From positions 1 through 64,000 of the forward strand of contig CP080408.1 in assembly GCA_019448215.1 (NCBI GenBank): DNA of 64,000 bases, read 5' to 3'. Shown one piece after another: positions 43,450 to 60,484 of this stretch (positions are counted from its first letter, which is position 1; each line of letters opens with the position of its first letter). The notes beneath the pieces are model-generated. The model had not been told where the DNA came from. It did not search any database and saw only the letters and a program-made list of their open reading frames with translations. The DNA comes from Thalassovita mediterranea (lineage in GTDB: Bacteria > Pseudomonadota > Alphaproteobacteria > Caulobacterales > Hyphomonadaceae). Both the position numbers and the translations under genes were made by a program.

Positions 43450-43818
43450 CTACAGCACCTCCGGAGCCAGCGAGACGATCTTCATGTGGTTCTTGGCGCG
43501 AAGCTCGCGCGGAACCGGGCCGAAGATACGGGTCCCGATTGGTTCGCCATTATTGTTCACAAGCACAGCGGCGTTCGTGTCAAAACGGATGACAGAGCCG
43601 TCACGGCGCTTGATGTCCTTGGCAACGCGAACCACGACAGCGCGGCGAACGTCACCCTTCTTCACGCGGCCGGTCGGAATTGCTTCCTTGATCGACACCA
43701 CGATGATGTCGCCGACAGACGCATAGCGGCGGCCTGCACCACCCAGCACCTTGATGCACTGGACGCGGCGTGCGCCGGAATTGTCAGCCACGCGAAGGTT
43801 GGACTGCATCTGAATCAT
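43450..43818 (-). CDS. rplN: 50S ribosomal protein L14 (uL14)
   Basis: This 122-residue L14 lies at the subunit interface. [27 protein letters not shown] and [20 protein letters not shown] are diagnostic. The length is standard. Its start overlaps the rpsQ stop by four bases (ATGA). Confidence 0.98.
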   Translation of the reverse strand: MIQMQSNLRVADNSGARRVQCIKVLGGAGRRYASVGDIIVVSIKEAIPTGRVKKGDVRRAVVVRVAKDIKRRDGSVIRFDTNAAVLVNNNGEPIGTRIFGPVPRELRAKNHMKIVSLAPEVL

Positions 43819-44060
43819 GAGTCAGCTCCTTCGCTTGCAACAACTTCCCACGTCTTCAGCTTCGAGCGCGGCGGGCATTCACGGATCGTGATGCGCTCGC
43901 CCTCGACAGCGACGTTGCCCTCATCATGGGCGTGATACTTCTTCGAGCGGCGCACGATCTTTTTCAGAACAGGGTGAAGAAAGGTGCGGTCGATGCGGAC
44001 CACAGCCGTCTTGTCCTGTTTCGTGGACACCACAACGCCTTCCATTACGCGCTTTGGCAT
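43815..44060 (-). CDS. rpsQ: 30S ribosomal protein S17 (uS17)
   Basis: This 81-residue S17 binds 16S rRNA early in assembly. [37 protein letters not shown] and [13 protein letters not shown] are typical. It is ten bases after rpmC. Confidence 0.98.
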   Translation of the reverse strand: MPKRVMEGVVVSTKQDKTAVVRIDRTFLHPVLKKIVRRSKKYHAHDEGNVAVEGERITIRECPPRSKLKTWEVVASEGADS

Positions 44061-44070
44061 GTCTCTTCTC

Positions 44071-44274
44071 CTACGCCTCTGCTTCCGCTTTGGCCTGTTG
44101 GGCGAGAAGGGTCTTCACGCGCGCGATGTCGCGGCGGACTTCCTTCACCCGGGCCGTCTTCTCCAGCTGGCCGGTTGCCTGCTGGAAGCGGAGGTTGAAC
44201 TGTTCCTTCTTCAGCTGAACAAGCTGGGCTTGTAGCTGGTCGGCACTCTTCGAACGCAAATCAGCGGTTTTCAT
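44071..44274 (-). CDS. rpmC: 50S ribosomal protein L29 (uL29)
   Basis: This 67-residue L29 lies at the tunnel exit and helps bind SRP and trigger factor. The helical hairpin [42 protein letters not shown] is conserved. It is two bases after rplP. Confidence 0.97.
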   Translation of the reverse strand: MKTADLRSKSADQLQAQLVQLKKEQFNLRFQQATGQLEKTARVKEVRRDIARVKTLLAQQAKAEAEA

Positions 44275-44276
44275 GA

Positions 44277-44693
44277 CTAGATCCCTTCAATGCGTTTGAT
44301 GATCTTGGTCTTGATCGGCAGCTTTGCGGCGCCGAGCTTCAGAGCCTGGATCGCCACTTCGTCTGGAACACCGTCGATCTCGAACAGGATACGGCCAGGA
44401 GCAACGCGGGCGACCCAACGGTCAATCGAGCCCTTACCCTTACCCATACGGACCTCGATCGGCTTTGCCGAAACAGGCGTGTCCGGGAAAACGCGGATCC
44501 ACACTTTACCCTGACGCTTCATTTCACGCGTCACGGCACGGCGGGTCGCTTCGATCTGACGGGCGGTAACCCGCTCAGGCTCAAGCGCTTTCAGGCCGAA
44601 CGAGCCGAAGTTGAGGCTATAGCCACCCTTCGCGGTCCCGCTGATACGGCCTTTGAACGCCTTGCGGTATTTCGTACGTTTTGGCTGCAGCAT
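44277..44693 (-). CDS. rplP: 50S ribosomal protein L16 (uL16)
   Basis: This 138-residue L16 helps position A-site t[27 protein letters not shown] and [29 protein letters not shown] are diagnostic, and the length is standard. It follows rpsC by three bases. Confidence 0.98.
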   Translation of the reverse strand: MLQPKRTKYRKAFKGRISGTAKGGYSLNFGSFGLKALEPERVTARQIEATRRAVTREMKRQGKVWIRVFPDTPVSAKPIEVRMGKGKGSIDRWVARVAPGRILFEIDGVPDEVAIQALKLGAAKLPIKTKIIKRIEGI

Positions 44694-44696
44694 GTT

Positions 44697-45431
44697 TTAC
44701 GCTCCTGCGCCTTGCGGACCCGAAGCCGGACCGCGCTGATTGGTCGAACGCGCACGCGCCTGGCCAGAATCTTCGGCCTTGCGGTCTTGCGCCATCGGAT
44801 CGTGCTCCATGATCTCGCCTTTGTAGATCCAGACCTTGATACCGATGATACCGTAGGTCGTCTCTGCTTCGGCGGTGCCATAGTCGATGTCGGCGCGAAG
44901 CGTGTGCAGCGGCACGGAGCCTTCTGCATACTGCTCGGTACGCGCGATTTCTGCGCCGCCGAGACGACCGGAAACCATGATACGCACACCAAGTGCGCCA
45001 AGACGCATCGAGTTCTGGATCGCGCGCTTCATTGCGCGGCGGAAAGAACCGCGGCGCTCGAGCTGGCGAGCGATGTCTTCTGCGACGAGCGTGGAGTCGA
45101 TTTCCGGCTTGCGGATCTCAACCAGGTTCACGCGAACCTCGTCTTCAGTCATCTTCGACAGCTTCTTGCGAAGCACTTCGATGTCAGCACCCTTCTTACC
45201 GATCACCAGACCCGGACGGGCCGTATGGATCGTGACGATGCATTTCTTGTGCGGGCGCTCGATGATGATGCGGGAAATACCCGCCTGCTTGAGCTCCTGC
45301 TTGATGGTGCTGCGGATTTTCAGGTCTTCATGAACCAGACGGCCATAGTCTGCCGTGTCGGCATACCAGCGGCTGTCCCAGGTCCGGTTGACACCCAGAC
45401 GAAACCCGACGGGATTGATCTTCTGACCCAT
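44697..45431 (-). CDS. rpsC: 30S ribosomal protein S3 (uS3)
   Basis: This 244-residue S3 forms part of the mRNA entry helicase. A KH domain is visible ([24 protein letters not shown]), and the C-terminal domain has [36 protein letters not shown] Gln/Ala/Gly-rich tail follows. It overlaps rplV by one base (TAATG). Confidence 0.98.
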   Translation of the reverse strand: MGQKINPVGFRLGVNRTWDSRWYADTADYGRLVHEDLKIRSTIKQELKQAGISRIIIERPHKKCIVTIHTARPGLVIGKKGADIEVLRKKLSKMTEDEVRVNLVEIRKPEIDSTLVAEDIARQLERRGSFRRAMKRAIQNSMRLGALGVRIMVSGRLGGAEIARTEQYAEGSVPLHTLRADIDYGTAEAETTYGIIGIKVWIYKGEIMEHDPMAQDRKAEDSGQARARSTNQRGPASGPQGAGA

Positions 45432-45820
45432 TACGCGGCCTCCGCTTCAACTGATGTGTCGCGCAGCACGATGGTGAGCTGCGAGAAAGGTTTCACGATG
45501 CGCGCGGCGCGGCCACGGGCACGAGCGCGGATGCGCTTCATGACCAGGTTCTTGCCGACATGCGCTTCAGCGACGACGAGGCTATCGATGTCGAGACCGT
45601 GATTGTTCTCGGCGTTCGACATGGCCGAATACAGGACCTTGTAGACATCCTTGGCAGCGCGCTTACGCGAGAACTGCATCTGGTCCATCGCCTTCTGCAC
45701 CGGAAGACCGCGGATCTGCTGAGCCAGGAGGTTCAGCTTCTGCGGGCTCGAACGGTACATGCGCAGAACTGCGCGCGACTCGTTAGACGCCTGTTTCGGA
45801 GGATTCTTTGCCTTACCCAT
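45431..45820 (-). CDS. rplV: 50S ribosomal protein L22 (uL22)
   Basis: This 129-residue L22 lines the exit tunnel. [53 protein letters not shown] and the beta-hairpin [24 protein letters not shown] are conserved, with no deletion in the hairpin that is linked to macrolide resistance. Confidence 0.98.
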   Translation of the reverse strand: MGKAKNPPKQASNESRAVLRMYRSSPQKLNLLAQQIRGLPVQKAMDQMQFSRKRAAKDVYKVLYSAMSNAENNHGLDIDSLVVAEAHVGKNLVMKRIRARARGRAARIVKPFSQLTIVLRDTSVEAEAA

Positions 45821-45823
45821 GGC

Positions 45824-46102
45824 TTACTTCCTCTTGGCTTTCTTGTCGGCGCCGTGGCCATGATAGGTTCGGGACGGCGCGAACTCGCCGAACTTGTGAC
45901 CCACCATTTCCTCGGTGACGAGAACGGGAACGAACTTGTTGCCGTTGTGAACCTGGAAGTTCAGGCCCACGAATTGCGGCATGATGGTCGAGCGGCGCGA
46001 CCAGGTCTTGATGACTTCGCGGCGCTCTGAAGCTTGTGCAGACTCTGCCTTCTTGAGCAGATAGCCGTCGACAAACGGACCTTTCCATACGGAACGTGGC
46101 AT
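45824..46102 (-). CDS. rpsS: 30S ribosomal protein S19 (uS19)
   Basis: This 92-residue S19 lies in the 30S head. [48 protein letters not shown] and [16 protein letters not shown] are conserved. It is 14 bp after rplB. Confidence 0.98.
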   Translation of the reverse strand: MPRSVWKGPFVDGYLLKKAESAQASERREVIKTWSRRSTIMPQFVGLNFQVHNGNKFVPVLVTEEMVGHKFGEFAPSRTYHGHGADKKAKRK

Positions 46103-46116
46103 ATCTCTCTCGCTCC

Positions 46117-46947
46117 CTAGCGTTTCGCGTTACGGCGACGGATGATCAGACGATCCGAAGCCTTGGTCTTGCGGGTTTTCGGGCCGCGGGTTTTCTTGCC
46201 CCACGGGGTCACCGGGTGACGGCCACCGGAGGTCTTGCCCTCACCACCACCGTGCGGGTGGTCGACCGGGTTCATGGCAACACCGCGAACCTTAGGACGC
46301 TTGCCGAAGTGACGGGCGCGGCCGGCTTTCGACAGGACGGTGTTCATGTTGTCCGGGTTGGACACGGCGCCGATCGCTGCGAGGCAGCTGTCTGGAACCA
46401 TGCGAAGCTCGCCAGAGGAAAGCTTGATCTGGGCATAGCCTGCGTCACGGCCAACGATCTGGACATAGGTACCGGCCGAACGTGCGATCTGAGCGCCCTT
46501 GAGCGGCTTCATCTCGACATTGTGGACAATGGTACCAACCGGGATGTTCTTCAGCGGAAGAACGTTGCCTGGTTTGATGTCAGCCGTCTTGGACGTCATC
46601 ACCTTGTCACCAACAGCCAGACGCTGCGGCGCGATGATGTAGGACTGTTCGCCATCGGTGTAACGGATCAGCGCGATGAATGCGGTCCGGTTCGGATCGT
46701 ATTCCAGACGCTCGACCGTCGCCTCGATGTCCCAGCGCTGACGCTTGAAGTCGATCTTGCGGTAGAGACGCTTTGCGCCGCCGCCGATACCGCGAACGGT
46801 AACGCGGCCACGGTTGTTACGACCACCGGACTTCGACAGACCTTCGGTCAGCGACTTGACTGGACGGCCCTTGTACAGCTCCGACTTGTCAACGATGACA
46901 AGCTGGCGCTGACCGGGCGACGTTGGATTGAATGTCTTGAGTGCCAT
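46117..46947 (-). CDS. rplB: 50S ribosomal protein L2 (uL2)
   Basis: This 276-residue L2 is needed for subunit joining and peptidyl transfer. The RNA-binding regions [26 protein letters not shown] and the conserved loop [33 protein letters not shown] are present, including the essential His in DHPHGG. The length is standard. Confidence 0.99.
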   Translation of the reverse strand: MALKTFNPTSPGQRQLVIVDKSELYKGRPVKSLTEGLSKSGGRNNRGRVTVRGIGGGAKRLYRKIDFKRQRWDIEATVERLEYDPNRTAFIALIRYTDGEQSYIIAPQRLAVGDKVMTSKTADIKPGNVLPLKNIPVGTIVHNVEMKPLKGAQIARSAGTYVQIVGRDAGYAQIKLSSGELRMVPDSCLAAIGAVSNPDNMNTVLSKAGRARHFGKRPKVRGVAMNPVDHPHGGGEGKTSGGRHPVTPWGKKTRGPKTRKTKASDRLIIRRRNAKR

Positions 46948-46956
46948 ATCGCTCTC

Positions 46957-47256
46957 CTACAGTCCCGTCGTGATGTCGACGGACTGGCCGTCTTTCAGCG
47001 TGACGATCGCCTTCTTCGTGTCAGAACGCTGACCGAGCTTTCCGCGGAAACGCTTGGTCTTGCCCTTCTGGACGATCACGTTGACCTTGGTCACGTCGAC
47101 CTTGAACAGGTTTTCCACGGCGTCCTTGATCTCGGCCTTGTTGGCCGTGACAGGAACCTGGAAGACAATCTTGTTTTCTTCAGCGAGCAGCGTTGCTTTT
47201 TCCGTGATGTGCGGAGCGAGCAGCGCGTCGTAGTGGTGTGCTTTCACGTCAGCCAT
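46957..47256 (-). CDS. rplW: 50S ribosomal protein L23 (uL23)
   Basis: This 99-residue L23 docks trigger factor and SRP at the tunnel exit. [49 protein letters not shown] is conserved. It is three bases after rplD. Confidence 0.98.
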   Translation of the reverse strand: MADVKAHHYDALLAPHITEKATLLAEENKIVFQVPVTANKAEIKDAVENLFKVDVTKVNVIVQKGKTKRFRGKLGQRSDTKKAIVTLKDGQSVDITTGL

Positions 47257-47259
47257 GGC

Positions 47260-47904
47260 TTATTTCCCTTCCTTGGCCTTCGTTTCGAAACGCGCACCGA
47301 TACCTTCGAGCGCATCCTTGGTCACAACCAGCTGGCGGCGGCGCATCACGTCATAAACGTTGAGGCCGGCGACCGGCAGAACGTCAATGTTCGGGATGTT
47401 GCGGGCCGCTTTCGCGAAGTTCTGGTCGACTTCGGAGCCACCGATGATCAGCGCGTTCTCGACGCCGAGCGCCTTGAACTTTGCCGAAAGCTCTTTCGTC
47501 TTCGCTTCGGACAGCTTGGCTTCGTCCAGAACGATGAGAGAGCCGTCTTTCACTTTCGAAGAAAGCGCATGTGCAAGCGCCAGCTTACGGACCTTCTTTG
47601 GAAGATCGTGAGCGTGGCTACGAACGCGTGGGCCGTGCGCAACAGCGCCGCCAACGAAGATGTTCGCATTGCGCGAGCCGTGACGTGCGCCGCCCGAACC
47701 CTTCTGACGGATGAACTTCTTGGTCGTAACCGAGACTTCACCACGCTCCTGGGTCTTGTGCGTGCCTGCCTGGCGCTTGGCCAGCTGCCAGCGGACGGTG
47801 CGGTGCAGCAGGTCGGCGCGGATATCGGTCAGGCCGAAGATGGCCTCATCAACACTTGCCTTGCCAGCTGACTTGCCGTCGAGATTTTTGACGTCGAGTT
47901 CCAT
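47260..47904 (-). CDS. rplD: 50S ribosomal protein L4 (uL4)
   Basis: This 214-residue L4 has the tunnel loop [49 protein letters not shown]. In enterobacteria L4 also represses the S10 operon through its leader; it is not known whether this happens here. It overlaps rplC by one base. Confidence 0.98.
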   Translation of the reverse strand: MELDVKNLDGKSAGKASVDEAIFGLTDIRADLLHRTVRWQLAKRQAGTHKTQERGEVSVTTKKFIRQKGSGGARHGSRNANIFVGGAVAHGPRVRSHAHDLPKKVRKLALAHALSSKVKDGSLIVLDEAKLSEAKTKELSAKFKALGVENALIIGGSEVDQNFAKAARNIPNIDVLPVAGLNVYDVMRRRQLVVTKDALEGIGARFETKAKEGK

Positions 47905-48701
47905 TATTCACCAGCCTCCGCATTGTCAGCTTCAGCAGACTGAGCTGCAGCGCCCTTGCCACGGAAAGAACCTTGAGCAGGCGCATCTTCGTGGATCGCC
48001 TTCTTCACCGCGTCGCGAACTTCGACGTAAGAACCGTCGTGACCCGGGATCGAGCCCTTCACGAGGATCAGGCCGCGATCAGCGTCCGTGCGAATGATTT
48101 CGAGGTTCTGGATGGTCACGCGCTCGGTGCCGTAGTGACCTGCCATCTTCTTGCCCTTGAACACCTTGCCCGGATCCTGGCACTGGCCAGTCGAACCGTG
48201 GGCACGGTGAGAGATGGACACACCGTGAGAGGCACGAAGACCACCGAAGTTCCAGCGCTTCATGGCACCGGAGAAACCCTTACCGAGCGTGATGCCTGCG
48301 ATATCGACGCGCTGACCAGCAACGAAGTGATCAGCAACCACTTCTGCGCCGAGCTCAGGAAGCTCGTTAGAGGTCACGCGGAATTCGACAAGCTTGCGCT
48401 TTGGTGCAACGCCAGCCTTCGCGAAAGCTTCGCGCTGGGCTTTCGTCGTGCGCTTGGCTTTCGCCTCGCCTGCACCCATCACGACAGCGTTGTAGCCATC
48501 ATTACGGGTGACGGTGACTTTTTCTTTCTTCTTGCCGCGATTGACACTGACTTCACGGTCAGCATCGGTGCGGTGACCGACGACCTGACAGCCGTCGAGC
48601 GACAGAACGGTCACGGGAACGTGACGGCCCTGATCGTTGAAGATACGGGTCATACCCAGCTTACGGGCAACAACCCCGGTACGTGACGCCGGAAGTGCCA
48701 T
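47904..48701 (-). CDS. rplC: 50S ribosomal protein L3 (uL3)
   Basis: This 265-residue L3 nucleates 50S assembly. [83 protein letters not shown] are diagnostic. It has an Ala/Glu-rich C-terminal extension compared with the 209-residue E. coli protein. The start at 48701 was chosen over an upstream frame because GGGAGCGCG lies before it. Confidence 0.98.
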   Translation of the reverse strand: MALPASRTGVVARKLGMTRIFNDQGRHVPVTVLSLDGCQVVGHRTDADREVSVNRGKKKEKVTVTRNDGYNAVVMGAGEAKAKRTTKAQREAFAKAGVAPKRKLVEFRVTSNELPELGAEVVADHFVAGQRVDIAGITLGKGFSGAMKRWNFGGLRASHGVSISHRAHGSTGQCQDPGKVFKGKKMAGHYGTERVTIQNLEIIRTDADRGLILVKGSIPGHDGSYVEVRDAVKKAIHEDAPAQGSFRGKGAAAQSAEADNAEAGE

Positions 48702-48702
48702 C

Positions 48703-49023
48703 TTAGCGCGCTCCCTCAAGTTTGATCTCGATGCCAACGCCAGCCGAGAGGTCGAGCTTCATAAGAGCATCGACGGTCTGCGGGGTTGGGTCGACAATGT
48801 CGAGAATACGTTTGTGCGTGCGGATCTCGAACTGGTCGCGGGACTTCTTGTCGATGTGCGGCGAGCGGTTCACCGTGAAGCGCTCGATACGTGTCGGCAG
48901 CGGGATCGGGCCACGCACATCAGCGCCGGTGCGCTTGGCGGTGGACACGATCTCTTTCGCCGACATGTCGAGGGCGCGGTGATCGAAGGCTTTCAGCCGG
49001 ATCCGGATATTCTGTTTTTCCAT
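48703..49023 (-). CDS. rpsJ: 30S ribosomal protein S10 (uS10)
   Basis: This 106-residue S10 (NusE) also works in transcription antitermination with Nus[48 protein letters not shown] and the [24 protein letters not shown] segment are diagnostic. The start at 49023 fits the family; only a weak GGGA ribosome site is seen. It is the first gene of the S10-spc cluster. Confidence 0.98.
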   Translation of the reverse strand: MEKQNIRIRLKAFDHRALDMSAKEIVSTAKRTGADVRGPIPLPTRIERFTVNRSPHIDKKSRDQFEIRTHKRILDIVDPTPQTVDALMKLDLSAGVGIEIKLEGAR

Positions 49024-49038
49024 CGTACGGTATCCCGT

Positions 49039-49064
49039 CAACATGAATGTTGCGCCAAGGCGCA
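49039..49064 (-). promoter_or_regulatory. Two short leader hairpins before rpsJ
   Basis: CAACA/TGTTG with loop TGAA (49039-49052) and TGCGC/GCGCA with loop CAAG (49051-49064) overlap slightly, so they may be alternative folds. They lie 16-41 nt before the rpsJ start and could form part of an operon leader; no L4-binding structure is recognised. Confidence 0.35.
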
Positions 49065-49159
49065 CGCTTGGAAGCGCCCGGACGCAATCGGCTCGAATTG
49101 TTTCGTTTCGGTGGGAAGCGTTTGCCTGAAACTGGCACTGCCGACCCTTCGAAGGGCGC

Positions 49160-49188
49160 GGTGTATGGGATTTGCAGTGAACCGTCAA
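49160..49188 (-). promoter_or_regulatory. Promoter upstream of rpsJ
   Basis: On the minus strand, TTGACG (49183-49188), a 17-nt spacer and TACACC (49160-49165) form a plausible housekeeping promoter. It would give a leader of about 130 nt. The -35 box lies at the edge of the inverted repeat CCGTCA/TGACGG (49182-49201). Confidence 0.6.
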
Positions 49189-49316
49189 CAGTTCATGACG
49201 GAATCTTTGCAGCCGCGCTGAGGCCACTTCAGTCAGCTGCGATATTGCAATAGTGACAGGCCTCGCCGACGTTCTACTTCTGGCTTGTCCACAGGTTTGC
49301 AAAGGACCACTGCCCC

Positions 49317-49703
49317 GTGACTGATGACCTTTACCACAAAGCCCGTGCGGTACGCGAGAATGCGCATGCGCCCTATTCGAATTTCAAGGTTGGCGCCGCA
49401 ATCCGGTCAGCCTCCGGCATCCATGTCGGCTGCAACGTCGAGAACGCAGCCTTTCCCGAAGGTATTTGCGCAGAAGGCGGCGCGATCACGTCAATGGTCG
49501 CGGCCGGCGACAAGACGATTCTCGAAGTCCTCGTCTACGCCGAATCCGATTCGCTCGTCGCCCCATGTGGCGGCTGCCGCCAGAAACTGTCGGAGTTTGC
49601 AGGACCAGACGTGAAAGTCACGCTGGCCGGCCCGAATGGCGTCGAGAAAGTCATGACCATGGCAGAACTCCTGCCAGCGGCATTCCTGCTCAAACCAGCC
49701 TGA
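49317..49703 (+). CDS. cdd: Cytidine deaminase
   Basis: This 128-residue enzyme deaminates cytidine and deoxycytidine in pyrimidine salvage. The zinc site is Cys51-Ala-Glu53 ([12 protein letters not shown]) and Cys84-Gly-Gly-Cys87 ([10 protein letters not shown]), the standard tetrameric form. The start is a GTG at 49317, with AAGGA upstream. It is transcribed against the surrounding ribosomal genes and overlaps the convergent LuxR-hydrolase gene by 14 bp. Confidence 0.94.
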   Translation: MTDDLYHKARAVRENAHAPYSNFKVGAAIRSASGIHVGCNVENAAFPEGICAEGGAITSMVAAGDKTILEVLVYAESDSLVAPCGGCRQKLSEFAGPDVKVTLAGPNGVEKVMTMAELLPAAFLLKPA

Positions 49704-51378
49704 CGAGCTCGGCCAAGATATCATCGACTGCCGTGTGAAGGATGTTGGCGCCGTGCCCATCCAGGGTCCGGCATGTCACACGTGCCCGCCCTTGGACATG
49801 TTGCGTGACCTGCTCGGCGGAAATCACCGGATCATCGCCTGCGTTCAGCCAGACCTGAGGCACCGAGACCGCATCAAGATCATGGCTCCAGTCCGCCATG
49901 GCGGAGGCACCGTCGCGAACCCAAGCTTCCCCGCCTTGCTCGACCGCGTGATAGAGGCCCTGCGCCTGCACTTCCAGCAACCGCGGATTGGCAAGAGTCG
50001 CAAGATCCCTGGGTGCGCTCGCAAACTGGGTCTCCAGAAAGGCCTTCGGTCCCCTCTTCCGGTAGACTGGCAGGCCAACCGACATCACCATTTTCATCAC
50101 CGAGGGCGCATGGCGTGACGCCATCGCCGCAAATCGCGTCTGCCGGTCCATATGCGAGAGGTCTCTCAGCTCATCGATCGGAATGCCCCCGCCGATCAGC
50201 AGCATACCCCTCACACGGTCACCCAGTGACTTGGCGATTCGAAAGCCATGGGACGATCCCCCCTGGTGAATACACAGGGGCACGGTCTCGACACCGAGCG
50301 ATTCGATCAGAGCCAGCGTGTCCTCCACCACCGTCTGGTCGAAATCCTTTCGGCTGACACTGGGGCTCGAATAGCCAAAGCCCGGCCTTGAGGGCGCTAT
50401 GAGACAGATGTCCGCGCCCGCTAACTGCCTTTCAAATTCAGCCGTAATGAACGGTCCCTGCAGGTAGCCATGAATGAATAGGACCGGCCGGCTGCCTGTG
50501 CCCACACGGTACCAGGCGACCTGCCGCCCCTTCCCGACATCGAGCATTGAAAGCCCCCGGCGCGGCGTGACCCAGGCCTCACCCGCCACGTCTGCCGCAT
50601 CATACGGCAACTGCCGCAGCAGAAAGGCAATACTCGCACAGAGCTGAACGACATCGCTCATCCGTGCGCAGCCGGTCTTTCGCAAGATGCTCTTGGATTG
50701 GACTTTTACCGTCTCCAATGCGCGTTCTCGCTCGGCGGCGATATCCTTTGGCTTAAGATTCGCCAGATAGCCTTCGAGAACCTCGGTCTCACTGGCGGTC
50801 AGGCCGAACGCCTCCCCCAGCCGCCCGATCAGCGTTTCCGACCAGTCGATATAAGAGAGGGACACAACCACCCTGCCTTCATGATCGGCAGGACGCTGGA
50901 TGAGGGCAAGACACGCGCGAAGCTCGACACCTGTTTCGACACTCGCGAGAATAATCCGATCCTGCGCGCCCGGCACTTTCGGCTGCATGAAGCGGCGAAT
51001 ATCCAAAAGCGCGGCGCGGTCTAGCGGAAGCTCTTCAAGGTGACACGGAAACTCACGCCCCATCAGGTGTGCGGCCGCACGGTTACCGACGACTTCTTGC
51101 GTCTTCATCGAGATTTCGAGGATGGCGTGAAACATATCGCCGGGCGCGTCTTCGCGGGCGGCCGCGGCTCCGACGAGCGTCGCTATGCGACTGGCATGCG
51201 CATCCAAAGCGTCGTCGACGCCGCCAAATCGTGGCACGTCCGGCGCAAGCTGGCCCGACTCGTTGTCATCGAAAAAGTACGCCATCGCCGCACTCAGGAA
51301 CTCATCGAACTGGCTAGTCGACGATGGCACTTCGTAGGCCGCACCAAGCATATCGAAATAGCGTTGTTTCAACGACAT
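49690..51378 (-). CDS. LuxR-type HTH regulator fused to an alpha/beta hydrolase
   Basis: This 562-residue protein has an N-terminal, possibly PAS-like sensing region (about 85-180), a LuxR/GerE helix-turn-helix (about 190-246, LTASETEVLEGYLANLKPKDIAAERERALETVKVQSKSILRK) and an alpha/beta-hydrolase domain (about 285-562). The hydrolase has VLFIHGYLQGPF, the elbow GSSHG (374-378, nucleophile Ser376) and a His in LDGHGANILH. It may sense and hydrolyse a ligand that controls DNA binding. It sits between tuf and cdd. The start was set at MSLKQRYFDML; an ATG at 51414 is possible. Confidence 0.85.
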   Translation of the reverse strand: MSLKQRYFDMLGAAYEVPSSTSQFDEFLSAAMAYFFDDNESGQLAPDVPRFGGVDDALDAHASRIATLVGAAAAREDAPGDMFHAILEISMKTQEVVGNRAAAHLMGREFPCHLEELPLDRAALLDIRRFMQPKVPGAQDRIILASVETGVELRACLALIQRPADHEGRVVVSLSYIDWSETLIGRLGEAFGLTASETEVLEGYLANLKPKDIAAERERALETVKVQSKSILRKTGCARMSDVVQLCASIAFLLRQLPYDAADVAGEAWVTPRRGLSMLDVGKGRQVAWYRVGTGSRPVLFIHGYLQGPFITAEFERQLAGADICLIAPSRPGFGYSSPSVSRKDFDQTVVEDTLALIESLGVETVPLCIHQGGSSHGFRIAKSLGDRVRGMLLIGGGIPIDELRDLSHMDRQTRFAAMASRHAPSVMKMVMSVGLPVYRKRGPKAFLETQFASAPRDLATLANPRLLEVQAQGLYHAVEQGGEAWVRDGASAMADWSHDLDAVSVPQVWLNAGDDPVISAEQVTQHVQGRARVTCRTLDGHGANILHTAVDDILAELVRLV

Positions 51379-51517
51379 TGCGTTCAGGTCCCACCTGCAA
51401 TGGATGGTGCACATATGGACCGGTCAGCACGTTTTCCGCAAGGAGGCGCAGGCTCCCGCGCCGAAAATCCAAGTCGGCTGCGACCAGAGCGGGATTGGCG
51501 TGACATCATCGGGCATT

Positions 51518-51551
51518 AAAAAAAGGCCGCTCCACGAGGGGAGCGGCCTTT
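51518..51551 (-). terminator. Terminator of the tuf transcript
   Basis: The stem AAAGGCCGCTCC/GGAGCGGCCTTT is followed on the minus strand by seven T residues. It lies 34 bp past the tuf stop and separates str-operon transcription from the LuxR-hydrolase gene. Confidence 0.93.
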
Positions 51552-51584
51552 CCAATTCTTCAAGCCATATGGCTCGATAAGGTC

Positions 51585-52775
<1,191 letters not shown>

Positions 52776-52820
52776 CGGGCCTCTCCTTCATTTCCAACGT
52801 CAGTCAGTTATGTGAAAGCC

Positions 52821-52853
52821 CCGCGCAGCGCCCCTGAAGGGAGGGCTGCGCGG
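52821..52853 (-). promoter_or_regulatory. Hairpin between fusA and tuf
   Basis: A 9 bp stem CCGCGCAGC/GCTGCGCGG with a 15-base loop is followed on the minus strand by GGCTTTCACATAAC, a weak T tract. It may reduce read-through or stabilise tuf mRNA. Confidence 0.5.
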
Positions 52854-52865
52854 AACGGTAGCTTT

Positions 52866-55010
<2,145 letters not shown>

Positions 55011-55055
55011 GGGATTACCTTTTTGTCTAGTTCCGGGAGGAACGTGTCGAACGTG

Positions 55056-55526
55056 TTACCAGCGGTAGTGGGAGAAGGCGCGGTTAGCTTCGGCCATGCG
55101 GTGGGTATCTTCCCGCTTCTTCACAGCCGTGCCGCGTCCTTGCGATGCGTCGAGCAGTTCACCTGCAAGGCGCTCACGCATGGTGTTTTCGTTGCGCGAG
55201 CTGGCAGCAGATGCGAGCCAGCGAATCGCGAGAGCCTGACGGCGCTCCGGACGAACTTCGACCGGAACCTGATAGGTCGCACCACCAACGCGGCGCGAAC
55301 GCACCTCGACGGCTGGCGAGATAGCTTCAAGCGCAGAGTGGAACACCTCGACAGGGTCCTTCTTCGCTTTCGACTCGACCAGATCGAAGGCACCGTAAAC
55401 GATGCGCTCGGCGGTGGATTTCTTACCGTCCTGCATGATCTGGTTCATGAACTTCGAGATAACGATGTCCTTGAACTTCGGATCAGGAAGAACCTGGCGT
55501 TTTTCGGCGCGGTGACGACGTGACAT
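55056..55526 (-). CDS. rpsG: 30S ribosomal protein S7 (uS7)
   Basis: This 156-residue S7 organises the 30S head near the E site. [28 protein letters not shown] and [24 protein letters not shown] are conserved. In enterobacteria S7 represses its own operon through the rpsL-rpsG gap; here the gap is only 12 bp. Confidence 0.98.
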   Translation of the reverse strand: MSRRHRAEKRQVLPDPKFKDIVISKFMNQIMQDGKKSTAERIVYGAFDLVESKAKKDPVEVFHSALEAISPAVEVRSRRVGGATYQVPVEVRPERRQALAIRWLASAASSRNENTMRERLAGELLDASQGRGTAVKKREDTHRMAEANRAFSHYRW

Positions 55527-55538
55527 GCTCTATGACCC

Positions 55539-55910
55539 TTATTTCGGTTTCTTGACGCCGTAATGCGAGCGGCGTTGCTTACGGTTCTTGACGCCCTGCG
55601 TATCGAGGACACCGCGGAGGATGTGGTAACGCACACCCGGAAGGTCTTTCACGCGGCCGCCGCGGATCAGGACAACAGAGTGCTCCTGAAGGTTGTGGCC
55701 TTCGCCTGGAATGTAGCAAAGCGATTCAAAACCCGTGGTCAGACGGACCTTGGCGACCTTACGAAGCGCCGAGTTCGGCTTCTTCGGCGTGGTCGTGTAC
55801 ACGCGCGTGCAAACGCCGCGACGCTGTGGGTTGCCCTTGAGGGCCGGTGTCTTCGAACGCGCAGGCTTTGGCTTGCGCGGATTGCGGATCAGTTGCTGAA
55901 TCGTGGGCAT
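55539..55910 (-). CDS. rpsL: 30S ribosomal protein S12 (uS12)
   Basis: This 123-residue S12 monitors codon-anticodon pairing. [33 protein letters not shown] and [17 protein letters not shown] are conserved. Lys43 and Lys88, where streptomycin-resistance changes occur, are both wild type. AAAGG precedes the ATG. It starts the rpsL-rpsG-fusA-tuf unit. Confidence 0.98.
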   Translation of the reverse strand: MPTIQQLIRNPRKPKPARSKTPALKGNPQRRGVCTRVYTTTPKKPNSALRKVAKVRLTTGFESLCYIPGEGHNLQEHSVVLIRGGRVKDLPGVRYHILRGVLDTQGVKNRKQRRSHYGVKKPK

Positions 55911-56087
55911 GAGGGCCTTTTTGATTACTTTCTAACTTGGCCCCATCGGACCAGTCCAAACCAAGATAGCCCGGCTGGGCCACTACTTGGCCCACCGGAC
56001 AATCAATTCCGTACTATGCCGACCTGACAGCGCCCTTACGGGCCGCTGGAGGCAATAAAACCTACCGCCTCAGCCAGCGTTCGGCGC

Positions 56088-56116
56088 GTGTTAAGACCCT
56101 GCAGGCGTCCCGTCAA
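56088..56116 (-). promoter_or_regulatory. Candidate promoter of the rpsL-tuf unit
   Basis: On the minus strand, TTGACG (56111-56116), a 17-nt spacer and TAACAC (56088-56093) form a candidate promoter about 180 nt before rpsL. The rest of the 252 bp gap after rpoC has no gene. Confidence 0.5.
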
Positions 56117-56134
56117 GTGTTTGGGACGGGACGC
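56105..56134. repeat. Hairpin after rpoC
   Basis: A perfect 10 bp inverted repeat GCGTCCCGTC/GACGGGACGC with a ten-base loop lies 29 bp past the rpoC stop. No T-run follows on the minus strand. Its left arm holds part of the candidate rpsL -35 box. Confidence 0.75.
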
Positions 56135-56162
56135 GCTGCGATAGGGTCGGTTTCAGCTGCAA

Positions 56163-60392
<4,230 letters not shown>

Positions 60393-60484
60393 TTAATTCC
60401 GCTCCTCGGGAGGGGGCGGCCAGACCTGATGTCTGGCCTTTAGAAAAACCTAGTCTCTATTCGACACGATTACCACGTGGCGGC

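Noticed and set aside
35032-49023. Possible gene loss because rpmJ and rpsD are missing from the ribosomal block
   Set aside because: In alphaproteobacteria these genes are commonly located elsewhere, so absence here is not unusual.
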